From assembly GCF_958979055.1 (NCBI RefSeq), contig NC_084886.1, positions 41,342,654 to 41,406,653 on the forward strand: a DNA stretch of 64,000 nt, in the 5' to 3' direction. Shown one piece after another: positions 45,451 to 62,292 of the stretch; position 1 is the first letter of the stretch, and each line of letters starts with the position of its first letter. Position numbers and translations under genes: made by a program. Source of the stretch: Alnus glutinosa. Taxonomy: Eukaryota > Streptophyta > Magnoliopsida > Fagales > Betulaceae. Below the pieces are notes generated by a model. It did not search any database and was not told the origin of the DNA. It saw nothing but the letters and a program-made list of their open reading frames with translations.

Positions 45451-47220
45451 TACATTTCTTCTCTTACCTCATCAAACACTAGACTGATGAACCTTAATGA
45501 AAGCATGAGGGTAAGAATAACTTCAGCCACTGGGACGCCAATATATTTCAAAGGAAGCATAAACCACCGCAAGGCAAATGCAAGTTGTTCAGGGGTGGTT
45601 GTTGACAGGCAAAGGCTCGCACTTTGGAAGACCTTTCAGAAAAAGCATATAAGCACTCATTATTAGTCTATTTTAAATCAATTATTTGAATCCTCAAACT
45701 ATTTGTATGACTATTATATACTCTCTTCTTCTTCTTTTTTTTTTCTCTTTCTTGTTCAAATGACTCCAGTCTTGAATAAAACTATTATTGAGCCTCCAGA
45801 TGCTACCTTATAACATTAAAACACATCCAAATTGAATGAAAGGCTAGAGTATATCCAAGTTAGTTAGTAAGGGGAAAAACGGTCTGAACCAAAACAAGTT
45901 ATTAAACAACTTACAGTGAAGGTTAAGCATGCGGCAGTGCTTGCCACCGACAGGCCCTTCCTTGTAAATTGTAATGGTCCCAGCTTCATAATTAAATACG
46001 AGTAACCTCTCAAGGATGCAGGAAGATTAGGCAATCCCATCATTGCAGGTGGTGGAGTTCTCAACTGGACAAGAGGTGGGACACCATCCGAACCCAGCCC
46101 CAACATAATAAATAAAATTCCAGAAAGCAAAGCCACTCTTCCCAATTGGTCCTACAAGAGTTGTTAGAGAATTAGCAAGATAGATATTTTTCCCTGCATC
46201 AGCACACTGGTTATTGTTTTCAAAACAGACACACTAGTATATGCATTTACCATGCACTTTTACTAGAAAGAAGGGTTAATTCAAGTTTGAACTACAAAAA
46301 ACAATAAACATGGTGATGACATGTTCTACTCACTTCAACCAATATATGTATGTATATAGATATTTATAATTAAGCCAATTAATTACAGATCCACTGGTAT
46401 ATGACTTTTGAATTAGATCACAGGGCATAAAAAAAGGATAAAAATCACATAAGAGCATAAACAACCGTAATACGGAACCTAAAAGTAGATTTTTTTTTCT
46501 TTTGCTGGGGGGGGGGGGGGGGGTTGAGCAATGACCATGAGACGAGGCAGCAATTAACAAGGTGTTAACTCTAAAAAGAAGTGTGTTTTCCCTGTTACAA
46601 TATGTAAGTGAAACCTGAACTTATTGGCTCAAATCTTAAAAATAACAAATTAACCTTAATACCCAACTTATCCAAAACAGATAAGATAACTTAAGCTTAC
46701 CATATCATATGACTGCAGCAGAGAAGTTAGATATGCACACCCAGTATGTGATCCTACTTTCCTTATTCTGTAAGTTCAGATTCTATTTTGTTAACAAGTT
46801 GAAAATAACCAAGTTTGTTGAGCAAAAAATTGACAAGGAGACCAAAAATTTGATCAATGTACGAACAGCTCTTCATGCTTAATAATTTAGAATGCAATCT
46901 AGTTAATGGCTTCAAATGACCAAATGTCTTAACCAAGAAATGTACAAGAACATCCAAAAGTTATCAAATTATATACAGTTCCTCACGCTTTATAAGTCAA
47001 AGGCTAGTACTCACCATCCAAACATGTTTTGGGAGAAACCATATAGACAGAAAAGTCAAGTATATCACTAGTCCAAAACGCATTATTACATTGGACCTTG
47101 CTGGTAGAACAACTAAAGCCAAAAGCCATACCTGAAAAACCAATACAACTTGATATTATAAACAAAATCAAAACCCAAAAAAAAAAAAAAAGAAGAAGAA
47201 GAAGAAGAAGAAGAAGAAGA

Positions 47221-47251
<31 letters not shown>

Positions 47252-48116
47252 CAGGAATAGAATCCTCAGACATATTGTTTACTTTTCCCTTCACTTACTT
47301 ATTAGAAGAAAGACAAAATTTGCTCAGAATACAAAATAAAACCATAACCAGTCAATGCATTCGCCAAATCTACATAAAGTCTAGCATTCAAATGCTAATT
47401 TGTGACAAATGGTTATTGAAAATTTTAGGTTGAAAAATAAGTCGCCTGCTAAGTGTTTTTATTTTCAACTATTAACTACCTTATTTCTTTACAGAAAGTC
47501 TAAACAACATACTCATGTCCTTCTCTCATAATGCTCATAAATGAATTACATTTCCCAAACAATCAAACTTTCCTCTAACACAAATTCTTACAAAAATAAT
47601 CCCAAAATTAAAACATTATCAATTCTATAATGGGTTCCATCATTCTCAAAAATAAACAAAACCCATGAATTGAATGACCCAATCAACCAAATTTCACTAC
47701 AGTACATCTCGATCAAACAAAAAGTACAAAAATCACACAGTACCGAGAAAAATTGAACACACCAATTTGACTCTGGGGTCCACGGAGTGAAGAAAAGTGG
47801 TGGGTGACGATACGAATTGGTAAATGGGGCTGGCGGTGGCGCCGGAAATCAGCCTCAGAACTTTATCGGCTGAGATAGCTCCGGTGGGCAACCACTTCAC
47901 CCAGTTCCCGGTTGCGCCATTATCACTGGCGGAAGCTCTACTTCGGAGGGTTATCTTCTTCACCGGCTGGAGGACTTTGTTTCGAGAAAGGAGGGGTCTA
48001 GGGTATGGGAGGGTATGGGAGAGGAAGGAAGTGAGATTTGGGGGAATTAGGGTTTTGGGACAGGTAGGGTTTGGAGAGAATGTGACCGTTGGGAAGGTAC
48101 GGTGCGTGCAGTTCAT
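43654..48116 (-). CDS. ABCI12: ABCI12, plastid EcfT/CbiQ-like transmembrane protein
   Basis: Seven minus-strand exons in phase give 388 residues: 48116-47763, 47131-47015, 46151-45915, 45632-45468, 45322-45247, 44274-44210 and 43806-43654. An S/T-rich transit peptide (about 1-65) is followed by SADKVLRLISGATASPIYQF and SVDPRVKLVWLLALVVLPA, hydrophobic segments, and the EcfT-type coupling region (FRRIFKNLFSHAEQISQ, then AMIVRGFRG with the conserved R-G). It matches Arabidopsis ABCI12 (At3g21580) as I remember it. EcfT proteins are the membrane-coupling subunits of energy-coupling-factor importers; the plastid substrate is not established here. I start at 48116 (MNCTHRTFPTV), which looks most like a transit-peptide start; in-frame ATGs at 48218 and 48233 would extend it by 34-39 residues. 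Confidence 0.93.
45399..45447. repeat. (AT)n microsatellite in ABCI12 intron 4
   Basis: About 24 AT units just downstream (in gene direction) of the exon 4 donor. Confidence 0.85.
46507..46524 (+). repeat. Poly(G) tract of 18 bases in ABCI12 intron 2
   Basis: Uninterrupted G run on plus (C on the gene strand). Its length may be affected by sequencing or assembly. Confidence 0.75.
47190..47251. repeat. (AAG)n(AG)n compound microsatellite
   Basis: About 12 AAG units run directly into about 14 AG units, within ABCI12 intron 1. Confidence 0.85.
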
Positions 48117-48863
48117 TGGTGAGGGCTTAATTGGAAAAAAGAAAGCGGAGAGGTTTCTGTATAAGTTAGCGCAATTGGTTGTCGTCCAAATTGGGCGGGA
48201 ATAGATCGTTCTTGACATGCAAGTGACTATCAATGGACTTTTACCCCATTTTCCAACATAAAAAATAAAAATAAAACCTAAAATACCCTATTCATTTAGT
48301 TTTTCTTCAGACCCTAGCTCCCTCCAGCAAAAATGTGGAATATGATGAAAATATCTATTTATTTATTAATTTTTTGAATGGTTATTCTGCAATTATTTAA
48401 GTTCACAATGTTTGTTTTGGCATCATAAGTTAAATGATTTTATAATTGCATTATTAATGTTTTGGCTTGACTCCCAACATTGTTGTTGTTTAAGGCTTCA
48501 GAAATCTTGTTAGGAAAAAGAGTTTACACTCAAAAGTACTGGTTTTCATGGACCATATAGATCGTGTTTAGTTTATTTACTAGTTGTTTATGCCATGAGA
48601 TTAAATTCAAGACTTCTATGCTTTTATTTTATATAAACATACATAGACAGAAATTATATGTATCTAAGTGGTTTTGTATTTATATAAGTCTGTCTGCCCA
48701 ACTTATCAAAAATATATATATATATATTCGTCCTCCCACATCAAAAATCCTGATTCCGCCCTTGCCTATTCCTAAGCAAGCATTTATTTTGTGGTTGGTT
48801 GTAATGGATGACTTATCAACATGGAAAATGATGCTGAAATGGGGATATAAGAGAGGTGTAATG
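48117..48863. other. ABCI12 upstream DNA
   Basis: The first ~120 bp continue the ABCI12 open frame (possible longer start). The remainder is AT-rich, with a (TA)n tract at 48712-48727. No other gene seen. Confidence 0.5.
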
Positions 48864-49541
48864 TGTTGATACAATTTTCCGATTGTTGATGTGTCACCCT
48901 GTGATTCGTCTGAAACTTTCCTTCTATTGAAATCTGAAAAAGAAACACTGCGTCGGGAGATGCCGATAATCCTGCTCCGATGCTTAAGTTAGCACTGGAT
49001 TTGAAGGAGAATACTTAGAGTAATTTTTTCAGTAGATTTCCCGTAGTTTTTACCAGTGAAGACCTTGTATTTATAGAGGTTTTAGTGACGGTTGAAATAC
49101 TCTGCATGTCCTGAATTCCCGGGAGTCTACAGTTAGTGGCAACGTGGGTTTGAGGTTCCGCACGTCCTAAATTCCTGGGGGTTTATAATTAGGGGAAATG
49201 TGGGTTGCGACATGCGGAATGTTGGGGTTCCGTGGTGTTGTCCCTACTACGCATCTAGGGGCGAAGTATCCGGGATTTCTCGGAATTCCTTGTTGATACC
49301 GTGATTTTCGAGATCCTTGGTAATTCCAGAAAGTCTGAAATGATCCATTTGAGCTCTGAAACACCGATGTGTTTTGTGTTGAATGAATATTCTGGAGCCC
49401 GAGGTGATTCATGCCCAAGGTGCCCGGCCCTCGAGGTGGCTTGTGGCTGAGGTGACCCCGACCCTTGACCAAGATGGCCTGGCATGGTTGGTCCTTTGAC
49501 TTTGGGCCCAAGTGGCCTCGGTGCGGATTATTTCTCCAACA
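48864..49541 (-). mobile_element. Solo LTR with 5-bp target duplication
   Basis: The 678-bp unit has inverted ends tgttg (48864) and caaca (49541) and is flanked by perfect 5-bp repeats taatg (48859-48863 and 49542-49546), the usual duplication of LTR elements. Minus-strand orientation is shown by a TATA-like tctataaatac near 49076-49066. No primer site follows either end, so it is a solo LTR, most likely gypsy-type. It looks whole as an LTR. Fossil. Confidence 0.85.
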
Positions 49542-49546
49542 TAATG

Positions 49547-50255
49547 TGTGTACTTCGCAGAAATATTAGGTTTTCAAGAGTTTTTTTATTAGTATTCCAG
49601 AGTTTTTTTGACCGTTTGGTCATTATCAAATTTTATGACTTGATCTTCAAGTCATAACGTTCATCTCCACGTTCCTTAGAAAAGTAGACATTCTCTCTTC
49701 TATAAAGAAAAAATATTCTTCAAACCCAAGGAGGGACAATACGTTTTGCACAAAGAAATAATTTCCTTTTCTTTTCAATGTCATGCGTAGACTAGTGTTG
49801 TTAAAACACTTCCTTTGAGCCATAAAGCTATTTTTCATATTATTAGCTTTTCTTCAATAAAAAAAATATGATAAAGTTCAATCAAAGAGGTTGTTCTATT
49901 AGCCATCGTTTTTTGAAGTATGTCCTCAATGAAAGTAGATGCTATAGTCTAATCCTGAGAATTTACGTGTCAAGAGATCCGATCACACTAAATTATTTAC
50001 TCCGAAAGGTACGAATCAACCTTTAAGGGCAACGCTTATACGTGATTCTATAATATTAATATGAAATATTTCCTTACTCTAATTTTATTCTGCTGCATTC
50101 TATTTATTTTATTATTATTATTTCGGATTAATATGACCTAATATCAATAAAAATATTTTGTACCATCAAAATTATTCCCAACATTTAGTAAAAGGATATG
50201 AAAAGAGATTTTGAGTAAGTGTTTAGTAAAAGATCCGCATATATACAGAGTGGGA
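49547..50255. other. Intergenic DNA, no gene recognised
   Basis: AT-rich. A 63-codon minus-strand frame at 49838-49647 has no recognisable domain. Nothing else seen. Confidence 0.5.
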
Positions 50256-50480
50256 GGATCTTATGAATTGGGTTGTAAGAGCTTTGAAAGGCCATAAATT
50301 GAAAGCAATATTGTGTAGATTGAGATGGAGTGCAACAGTGTATAATATATTTGGAAGCAGAGGAAATGATATTAACTATTAAGCATCCAAACGAAATTAG
50401 ATCATAAGAGAAAATTGTTGAGAATTAGAACTCGCATTGGGGCAATAGGAAGATTCAAAATGTAGAGTTGTGTTGCAAAT
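50256..50480 (+). mobile_element. L1-type LINE C-terminal fragment
   Basis: The translation of about 50258-50380 reads WEDLMNWVVRALKGHKLKAI with ATVYNIFGSRG, and about 50400-50455 reads REKIVENRTRIGAIGRF, which matches the region after zf-RVT in plant L1 elements (W..D...W....LKG.SL…ATVYHIW.ERN). Stops are present. Only ~220 bp survive. Confidence 0.65.
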
Positions 50481-52084
50481 GAGTTTATAGAAATATGTAT
50501 AGTTTAATAATCGATTATAATTTTGAGTTTGATCACAATATATCGGCTTATTTATTAAACGAACCGAGTTCAAGTGGAGTTTATCCAAACCAAGCCCGTG
50601 TTGACGTAAAGCGCTCATTTTGAAGAGTCAACCCAATGTCACAAAATGGATGGCCAGGAGATCATCCATTAGAAGATCTTGCACATTTTGGCAATTTGAT
50701 AATAGTTCCATTTTTTTGTTTCAAGCCAATATGAAAACGCTTAAGAGTCTGTTTAGGATTGCATTAAAGAATTTAAAAAGTACTTTTAATACATAAAAAG
50801 TTGTGTCAAACAAAAAATTGGTCCGTTTGGTGAAAAAAAACTCAAAAGGGACCTATTTGACGTTTTTGCCAAAAACACACTTTTGGAAAAAGCCTAAAAT
50901 TGAAGTTTTTTTTTGTAAAGAACTCATTCTAACTTTAAAAGTTCCATTTCGTTACGCAATCCCCAACAGGTTTAAGTTAGCCATTACTGGCCAACACTCC
51001 CAAACACTGGTCACCTGTACATCTTACCAATATATGTAATAATGGAAGTAGCCTTTCTTAGTAAACCACCATTGATGGAGTCAAGATGGGTCAATTGAAT
51101 AATAGAAGAACCACATTTGCAATTTCAAATTGAAAAGGATTATTTCCCTTTATTAGGGGTAAAAATCAAGAAGAGCAAATTTAGGCCACATTTGAGTCTC
51201 AAGGAGATTGAGATTCGGTACACATACCTATTCAAGCAATCTGAATAGATAAGTGCGAGATGATTTTTATGGAGCTTATCTGTTCGAACGGGTGGACAGA
51301 CAACTCGAGACCTGCTTAACTAAGTGGATTCCATAAAAGGTCTGCTCACAACTAATTGTCTGAATTACTAATAATTCGAATAACTAATTGCTAGAAATTC
51401 AAATCCGTCCCAAGGGGTAGAAAGCAACGTGTATATATATATGCTACTTCGTAGTGCACATCCTTTTTTTTTTTTTTTTGCCCTTTTGTATAAAAATCCA
51501 TTTATATGTCCCTCTCCCTCGGGATAGGCAACCTAATTCTAATACAACGTTATTGTTGCAAATAAGGATAAAGTTTTTCTCTAAGTTGGGTCGAAAGAAA
51601 TTCTCTCAATTGAGTCTATTAAATTGACATATATCTTAAAAGCATGCGATTTTTACATGCATTTTTAATAAAGCATGTAATTATCATATCCATTTTAAAA
51701 AAATACATATATATGATAATCACATGCTTTTAAGACATAAGTCCCTTTAATAATTTGGGTTAAAAGAATTTTCTACGATCCAACGTGAAATAAAGCTTTA
51801 TTATGCAAATAAATATTGCCAAGAGCCAACAAATTAATTTTCTTCACTAAATGACAGAATGCCATGGGATAAGCCTCCTTTTGTTCAATCATATTGATAT
51901 CACACTCCAAATGGTCCAATTAAGATCAACACAATGGACTTACAACCAGCACTTGAAACTTTCATTTTAAAACCCAAAAAAAAAAAAAAACCGAAATCAT
52001 TCACAATCCAATCAATCCTCAGTCATGGAGATATGTACATGTCTGAAAAGCAATCAACAGATAAGCAGTGCAGCACCCTGGAGC
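50481..52084. other. Intergenic DNA, no gene recognised
   Basis: AT-rich with a T-run at 51463-51479 and an A-run near 51976-51990. The PM19-like 3' UTR lies at the right end. Nothing else supported. Confidence 0.5.
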
Positions 52085-53006
52085 TCAAACTCTCCCAATC
52101 AGGCTTCTATGACGTCGTGCAATTTCTTCAACCCCAGCGTGGATAGCACCCGTGCAAAAGAGTTGTGTTGCAGTCACCACAATGGTGATGACTTCTAGAG
52201 TCCTCTGTATATTGATACAACAATATTACAAATGTCCTTTAATTATAATCTTCTCTTTTATTTTTGTTTTCAGGTTATTAAAAAAATTTCTTACCAAGTG
52301 TGAATCTGTCCAGCCAAGTTCAATCTCTTTACATGCCAATCTGCACCATTCAATTCAATATCAGAAACTGAAACAGTAAGAGGAAAACGAGACCCAGAAA
52401 GACCTGCATGGAGATGCCCGGTTTACGAACACCCCGGTCTTGAGCGATACTTGTCGCAGGCAGATATTCAGGGTTTACCCGGCCGGTCCCATCGAAGGTG
52501 GGTTCGGGGGTTTCACGTCATTAAGATAATAATAATAAAAAAAGAGACCCAGAAAAGAGCAGAAAAATATATACCCCATGGCTAGAAGAGTGAGTGACCA
52601 AGTTAAGAGAGAAGTGGCGGCCGCTGTGTGTAAGTTGGGTGCATCCCATTTGGCAACATGATTGAGTCCAGTAAGGGAGGTGGCCATGCCCACAACACCG
52701 GCAATGAGCGAGAAAATGACAAAGAAACCGGTCGCCATGTTTCCTACTGGGAGATATATTGGAAATATCCGAGCAGGAATTTGTAAAACGGATGCTGCAA
52801 ATGCAAATATGCTACAACAAGTTATAACCGTGACATGATTTACAAAGTTTTATGATGTCAGTCAAACTATGTAAACTACCTGTCTCGCGAGCCCTTTGAA
52901 TCCCATGATTCACCGCCCATGCAGCAACCGCAGTCACAATGAAATATAAAATAACATTGACGATTAGGAGGATGAAGGCTACTGATTTTGATCCTCCAGA
53001 CGCCAT
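52085..53006 (-). CDS. AWPM-19 / PM19-like plasma membrane protein
   Basis: Four minus-strand exons in phase give 170 residues: 53006-52880, 52794-52575, 52340-52295 and 52204-52085. Four hydrophobic segments are visible (VAFILLIVNVILYFIVTAVA; ATGFFVIFSLIAGVVGMATS; ATSLLTWSLTLLAMGLACKE; TLEVITIVVTATQLFCTGAI). Conserved landmarks are WAVNHGI, RIFPIYLPVGN, MATSLTGLNHV and LACKEIELGWTDSHLR. The family is named for a wheat plasma-membrane protein induced by ABA and cold and is linked with dehydration tolerance and seed dormancy. The exon 2 acceptor at 52794 (catttgcag|cat) was chosen because the alternative 22 bases upstream breaks the frame. Content and position suggest the orthologue of At5g18970. 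Confidence 0.93.
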
Positions 53007-53757
53007 ATTGGCCTTTTGATATTGTTTAAAAGTAGAGCAGAAAAACCTCAACTGGGTTACCCTTGTTGAGCTTAGGAGAGGAATATATAGATATATAATG
53101 AGCAAGGAGTTGTTCTTTCTCTTGCCAGAAAGCAGTAACAGATGAAGGCGGTCCAGCCAGATATATTTTTTTATTTCCCTATGTTCCTTGCTTTTTGAAA
53201 TTAAAATGGGGTGTCTTTAATTCAAAGTCACGGCTTAAATTCCATTCCATTGCGGGGCTTGCCTCATGGAAGGGAAAAGAATCCCTCGCTATTTAGCTGG
53301 AATATCTTTCCCTGCTTATACAAACAATGGATATTTTCTCTATTCCTTTCTTGTGTGAAGTTTTCCTGTACTCAAATGCGTCATTTAGTAAATAAAAACA
53401 GGTGAAAATGGCTATAGATTCCACAGTATCAGTGGTATGAAAAGTAGAGTAAAATGGCCATAAAATGTCATTATTGAAGAACTGAGGTTGAGAACATTTA
53501 AGGTGCATGCACAAATCCGAAGTAAAATGCACAAAAGCTGTCAAATGTGTTCATGATGAAATTCTGGTGGGCAGGACGTCTTCCATCTGAGAAACTATTC
53601 TACAAGCTTGGGCATGAAAGATTAGTACTCACTTCGAGACCCCTTATTTACAACAGATCTCTGCTCTAACAAGTCTAGAAGGCAAAAAGCTTCCTGCTAA
53701 CTAATTTCCAGTGATTTCCTTCTGAATGCCTTCAGGGTAATGTTGAACCAATCCACT
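53007..53757. other. PM19-like upstream DNA and GS2 3' flank
   Basis: The two minus-strand genes are separated by ~750 bp that should contain the PM19-like promoter and the GS2 3' UTR. Minus-strand cctatatat about 80 bp before the PM19 ATG (near 53092-53085) is a plausible TATA box. Nothing else seen. Confidence 0.5.
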
Positions 53758-58129
<4,372 letters not shown>

Positions 58130-58500
58130 TTTCACCTGCTCCCCACCGAAAATAAACAGCTTTGGATTTAGACTGAAAAGTTTAATACATGCAAAAATCC
58201 AACAACAGAACACGTACTAATCCTATGGAAACCATTAATAAACGATGAAATATCATGTAAAATGGTTCTTATCACGTTTTCACTTTTTCCCTTTTTTTTT
58301 TCTTTTTCTTTTTTTATGAGCAAAGATAAGTATATCATGGAGTGTGTGTAAAGGGGTGTGGATGAGTGGATCTTTCCCACTATCCATCTGAACAATAGAG
58401 CGGATAATTGAGATGTGGCCTGGAACTCATTACATTTTTCAGGTTGCCCACTGGACATTATGTATTATTGTATGGACAATATGAGTACCTTTCATTCATA

Positions 58501-58555
<55 letters not shown>

Positions 58556-60199
58556 ATGTAAATGAATACCCAGCAACTAAAAATATTTCTGCTCTCTTTC
58601 TCATCATCTATTTTGGTATCATCATTTATAATCATTGCAGAGGCATGAATAGCCATTAACAACTTAAATTACCTTTACAAAGAAAAAAAAACTTATATCA
58701 TGAAATCAAATCCACTTAAGCTAAATAAGAAATTAAGCACTCAAAATTGGTTTTAAAGTACATAAAACTAAAAGAAGTCAAACGTGACGTTTGTCAAGGA
58801 CAAATTTGAAGGAAAATTATTAATGAGAAAATATGAAGTTCAACATGGTTGACTTGTAGATGCATAGACTATTTATTATATGGTTGACTTTTTAGATCCA
58901 TAGACTATTATTCTTCTTCTTATTAATTTTTTTTTTTTCCTGAGCCCATAGACTATTTGTTCATTGCCCATTGGCATCTACCCAACCATTCCTCATGTGG
59001 ACCAGATATGCGTAGGAATCATTTTTAAAAAAGGGAAACTCTCCACAACTTGCTTTCTTTTCTTTGCTTCTTTCTTTTTACTGAATGCAAAAATAAAATA
59101 AAAAGATGAAGGCAATGCTCAATAACTTCAGAAAGAGTTAAGCCAATGGTGATTATAGTCCCACCAGCAGGCACTCATGGGATAATGCATAATATGTTTC
59201 TTCTTTTTATAATGATGCATGCACTTGACTTAAAAATCACTCTTGAACAAACGATTTAAGATTATGGGGTAATGTACAAACAAAAGAAGAAGAAGAAAAA
59301 AATGTTTACTTTCAAGAAAAGGGTAGGTATGTGTCAAATTTTGGTGACCAGTTTGCCAGATTCAGGCTGCTATATGACCAAATGCGTCAGACACATTGCC
59401 ACCTTAGTGTCTGCCTGACAAACCCAGCAGCCCATTACTTCACAAAATCTTGAAAATTTCACTTGTACAAAGCAAAGTTGGACAAAGAAAATACCTCGGG
59501 AATGCCGGATGGCTGATGGGTTTTGCCGGAATTGCCTTTAAGAGGAGAAAGAGGAGAGACAAGTGGCTATTTGGGTGGGGGATCCTTAAAATAGTGGTCG
59601 ATAGGCAAAGGTTGTGTTGGCTTTTCCTGACTGGATAGGGGTGGTGTACGAGTGGAGGAAAATAGTTGTTGTTCTGTTTGGAGGGACGAAGAGAGGCTTG
59701 GGTTATTATAACAGTTTTGAGATAAGACTCCGACGTTTCCGCCCTCTACAGCCTTCTCCCCAGCCCATCACAAGTGGAGGTAGAATAATTTGTAGATTAA
59801 AGCTTTGAATGGGGATTAAAGTATTTGTTTTGCTGAATAATGTGGAATAAAAGTAGTAGAGATGGTTTACTTCTTTACTTTAAGGCTATGACTTTCATAT
59901 AATACTTTTCCTTGATTGAGAAAGGACACGGGTTATGGAAAATTTTGCATTGGGGCTCCCTATACTTTAACATACACGAATACACGATTCAACCACTCCT
60001 GAATTTTGTATTTGACTATCTTTTGTGTACAATTTCCAACCAGTTTTTCATTTATTTTAGTCACTAGTTTTGAACATGTAATAGTTGTCGATAAAAATAT
60101 AATACTTGGTGAAATGGAGGCATGCGACCCTCTATTACTTGATTCCATTCCCTTTAAGTAAGACAAATAGTCCAAAGAAATGGAAAACTACTGAAATAG
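58130..60199. other. GS2 upstream region
   Basis: An acceptor-like ttaaacttttcag (minus, near 58175) hints at a 5' UTR intron, so the real promoter may lie up to 1.3 kb further, near 59.4-59.5 kb. It includes a (TA)n(TG)n microsatellite at 58499-58556. No light- or nitrate-response element is claimed. Open frames here are short and unconvincing. Confidence 0.45.
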
Positions 60200-60800
60200 G
60201 AGATCGTAAGGCTGTATTCGAGCCAAGTCGAGCTTGGGGTTGCCAGATTTGCTTGACTCGGCTAGAAAACATAAAATAGGGGCTTGAGCTTGAACTGAGT
60301 TTTGAGGGGTTGTTCAAATTCGACTTGTTAAGAGCTTAGCAGAGCCTCCAATCGAGCTCGGGCAGCTCGAGCCCAATTGGAGTATTATAATAATTTTTAT
60401 TTTAAAAATAAAAAATATATTAAAATTCAATACAATTTTAACTTTGATCTATATTTCACATTATAAATAGAATGTTTGTAGTATTACATATATTATGTTT
60501 ACTATGTTAATATTTATACACTATAATTATAGAATCTTATATTTATAAAACATATTTTTATACATTTATATATATATATAAAACACACACACACGAGCGA
60601 GTTAATGATTCGATTCGAACTTATACAAGTCGAGCTTATAAGCTTTGTCCGAGCCGAACCAAATTTATACGAGTATGTCTCATTTAATATACAAGGAAAT
60701 TATTATGTTTACAAACAACTCATTTATTTTTCGAACTAAGACCGAATCAAATTTAAGTGAGCTGAATCAAACTGAGTTCACGAGAAGCCGAACTCATCTA
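60200..60800. repeat. GAGC/CTCG-rich dispersed repeat
   Basis: Two outer parts (about 60215-60375 and 60590-60800) are full of gtcgagctt, cgagccgaacc and gagctcg words and enclose an AT-rich core with a TA/CA microsatellite. This is a familiar style of plant dispersed repeat, but the class was not determined. Confidence 0.4.
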
Positions 60801-60959
60801 ACACTCCCGGAATCGGTTCCCAGAAAAGCCCACAACCCCCCACTTCCAAGACCACCAGGGATCGCTCCACACCCAAGCCCGCCCTGTCCACAAGGCCCAA
60901 CGTGAAGCGCACGCCCTCAAGGAAGAATTCCCCACAAGTCAGTTAATCCCCGTACTTTG

Positions 60960-62292
60960 ACACATGAAGTCTACGCTATTGAAGAAGGAAAAGGCAACTC
61001 AAAGGAAAGGTATTTTCCAATGCAAATCACTCCTCAGTCCTCATATCTGGTGCATGTCTACGAGGCTCAATCAACTCTCATTTCCCTATATGGACCACAG
61101 CCTGTGGATTCCAATTTCCAACCTTACCAAATTTCAGACCTACCCGAAATATCCTTCTATCTTGGCAACTAATCATCAAGTTGATTATACCATCCTTCCA
61201 ACCATTTTGGAAAAGTCTCTCTGGAAATTAAATCTAAATGATAGGTTAAGACTATTCCTGTGAAAAATTGCTTGGAATATCCTTCCCACAACTTCCAAGA
61301 TAAATTCTATATTGCCATTCCCAAATAGATTACCGGAAGGTTCGCTTTGCAAAATTGGTGATGACTCTCTTCATCACCTTTTTTTTATTTTTTCAATTGC
61401 ATTATTGCACGTTTTGTATGTCTGTATTCCTTTTGGCCACTAGATTCCTCAGCCTTCAACTTCAATACTATGGTAAATTGGGTTCAACAGATTATTTCTC
61501 CAGTGACATCTCTGAATATGCCTCCAGTGGACATCATAAATTTTAGATTTTTGCAGCGGTGGCTTGTAACCTCTTGTAGTTTTATCGAAACAAATCTCCT
61601 CATGAAGGAATCAATATTGATATTATCTTATCTCTAAACATATCAATATGGTTACTGTGGAACATTTCAATACTTGGCATCCCTCTCTTCCCATTTTACC
61701 AGAAAAATAGCTACCTCCTAAACCCCCTTAGTGAAAATCAATTTTGACACAGCCTTTAAAGATTCATTCTCAACCCCAAGTTGCGATATATCGAAATTCT
61801 TAAGGCCATATTCTCCATATGGTATCTCAACTATCTCCTCCATGCCAACCAAATTATGGAGAAGCCCTTGCAGCCAAGTTAGTTGTCTCAATGGCATCAT
61901 CACTACAACTTGATCACTTTATCGATCTTGAAAGGTGATTCCCAAGTTGTCATATTTGCTCTCCAAAATCCTGTTGTTACTCAAGATTGGAGGATCTCAT
62001 CCCTTATCTTAAAAACAATTGGATCCATCTCAGCTTATTCCTCTTGAAAAGCTCACAAAATCATTAGAAATTCAAACTTCTGTGCCCACCACGTGGCACA
62101 TTGGGCCACAACTAGATCTTTTTTTGGTAGCATTCTCATTTATCCTCCTCCGATCCATTATCTTCAATTCCAATTATAAGTGGTAAGGACCCACCATCTA
62201 CTTCAAGAGGTGGTAGGAACCTTTCCACCTAGTATCTAGTTTATTTCTCAGTTTGTTTGTTCGTTAAAAAAAAAAAAATAAGAAAAAAAAAG
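60960..62292 (+). mobile_element. L1-type LINE, 3' half
   Basis: zf-RVT at about 61200-61370 (LEKSLWKLNLNDRLRLFL, ARNILPT-like IAWNILPTTSKIN, GDDSLHHLFF). RNase H at about 61730-62090 (VKINFDTAFKDSFSTPS, then DSQVVIFALQNPVVTQDWR and CAHHVAHWA). A 3' UTR follows, with an A-rich tail at 62266-62292. Frames change several times, so the copy is inactive. Some N-terminal sequence (60960-61190) belongs to the end of the RT. Confidence 0.8.

Noticed and set aside
47824-48204. 126-codon plus-strand open frame over ABCI12 exon 1
   Set aside because: Antisense shadow of the ABCI12 transit-peptide exon, which has clear homology on the other strand.
52801-52830. Earlier acceptor for PM19-like exon 2 (ttgttgtag)
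   Set aside because: Use of this site breaks the frame and gives an early stop; the acceptor 22 bases downstream restores the conserved RIFPIYLPVGN.
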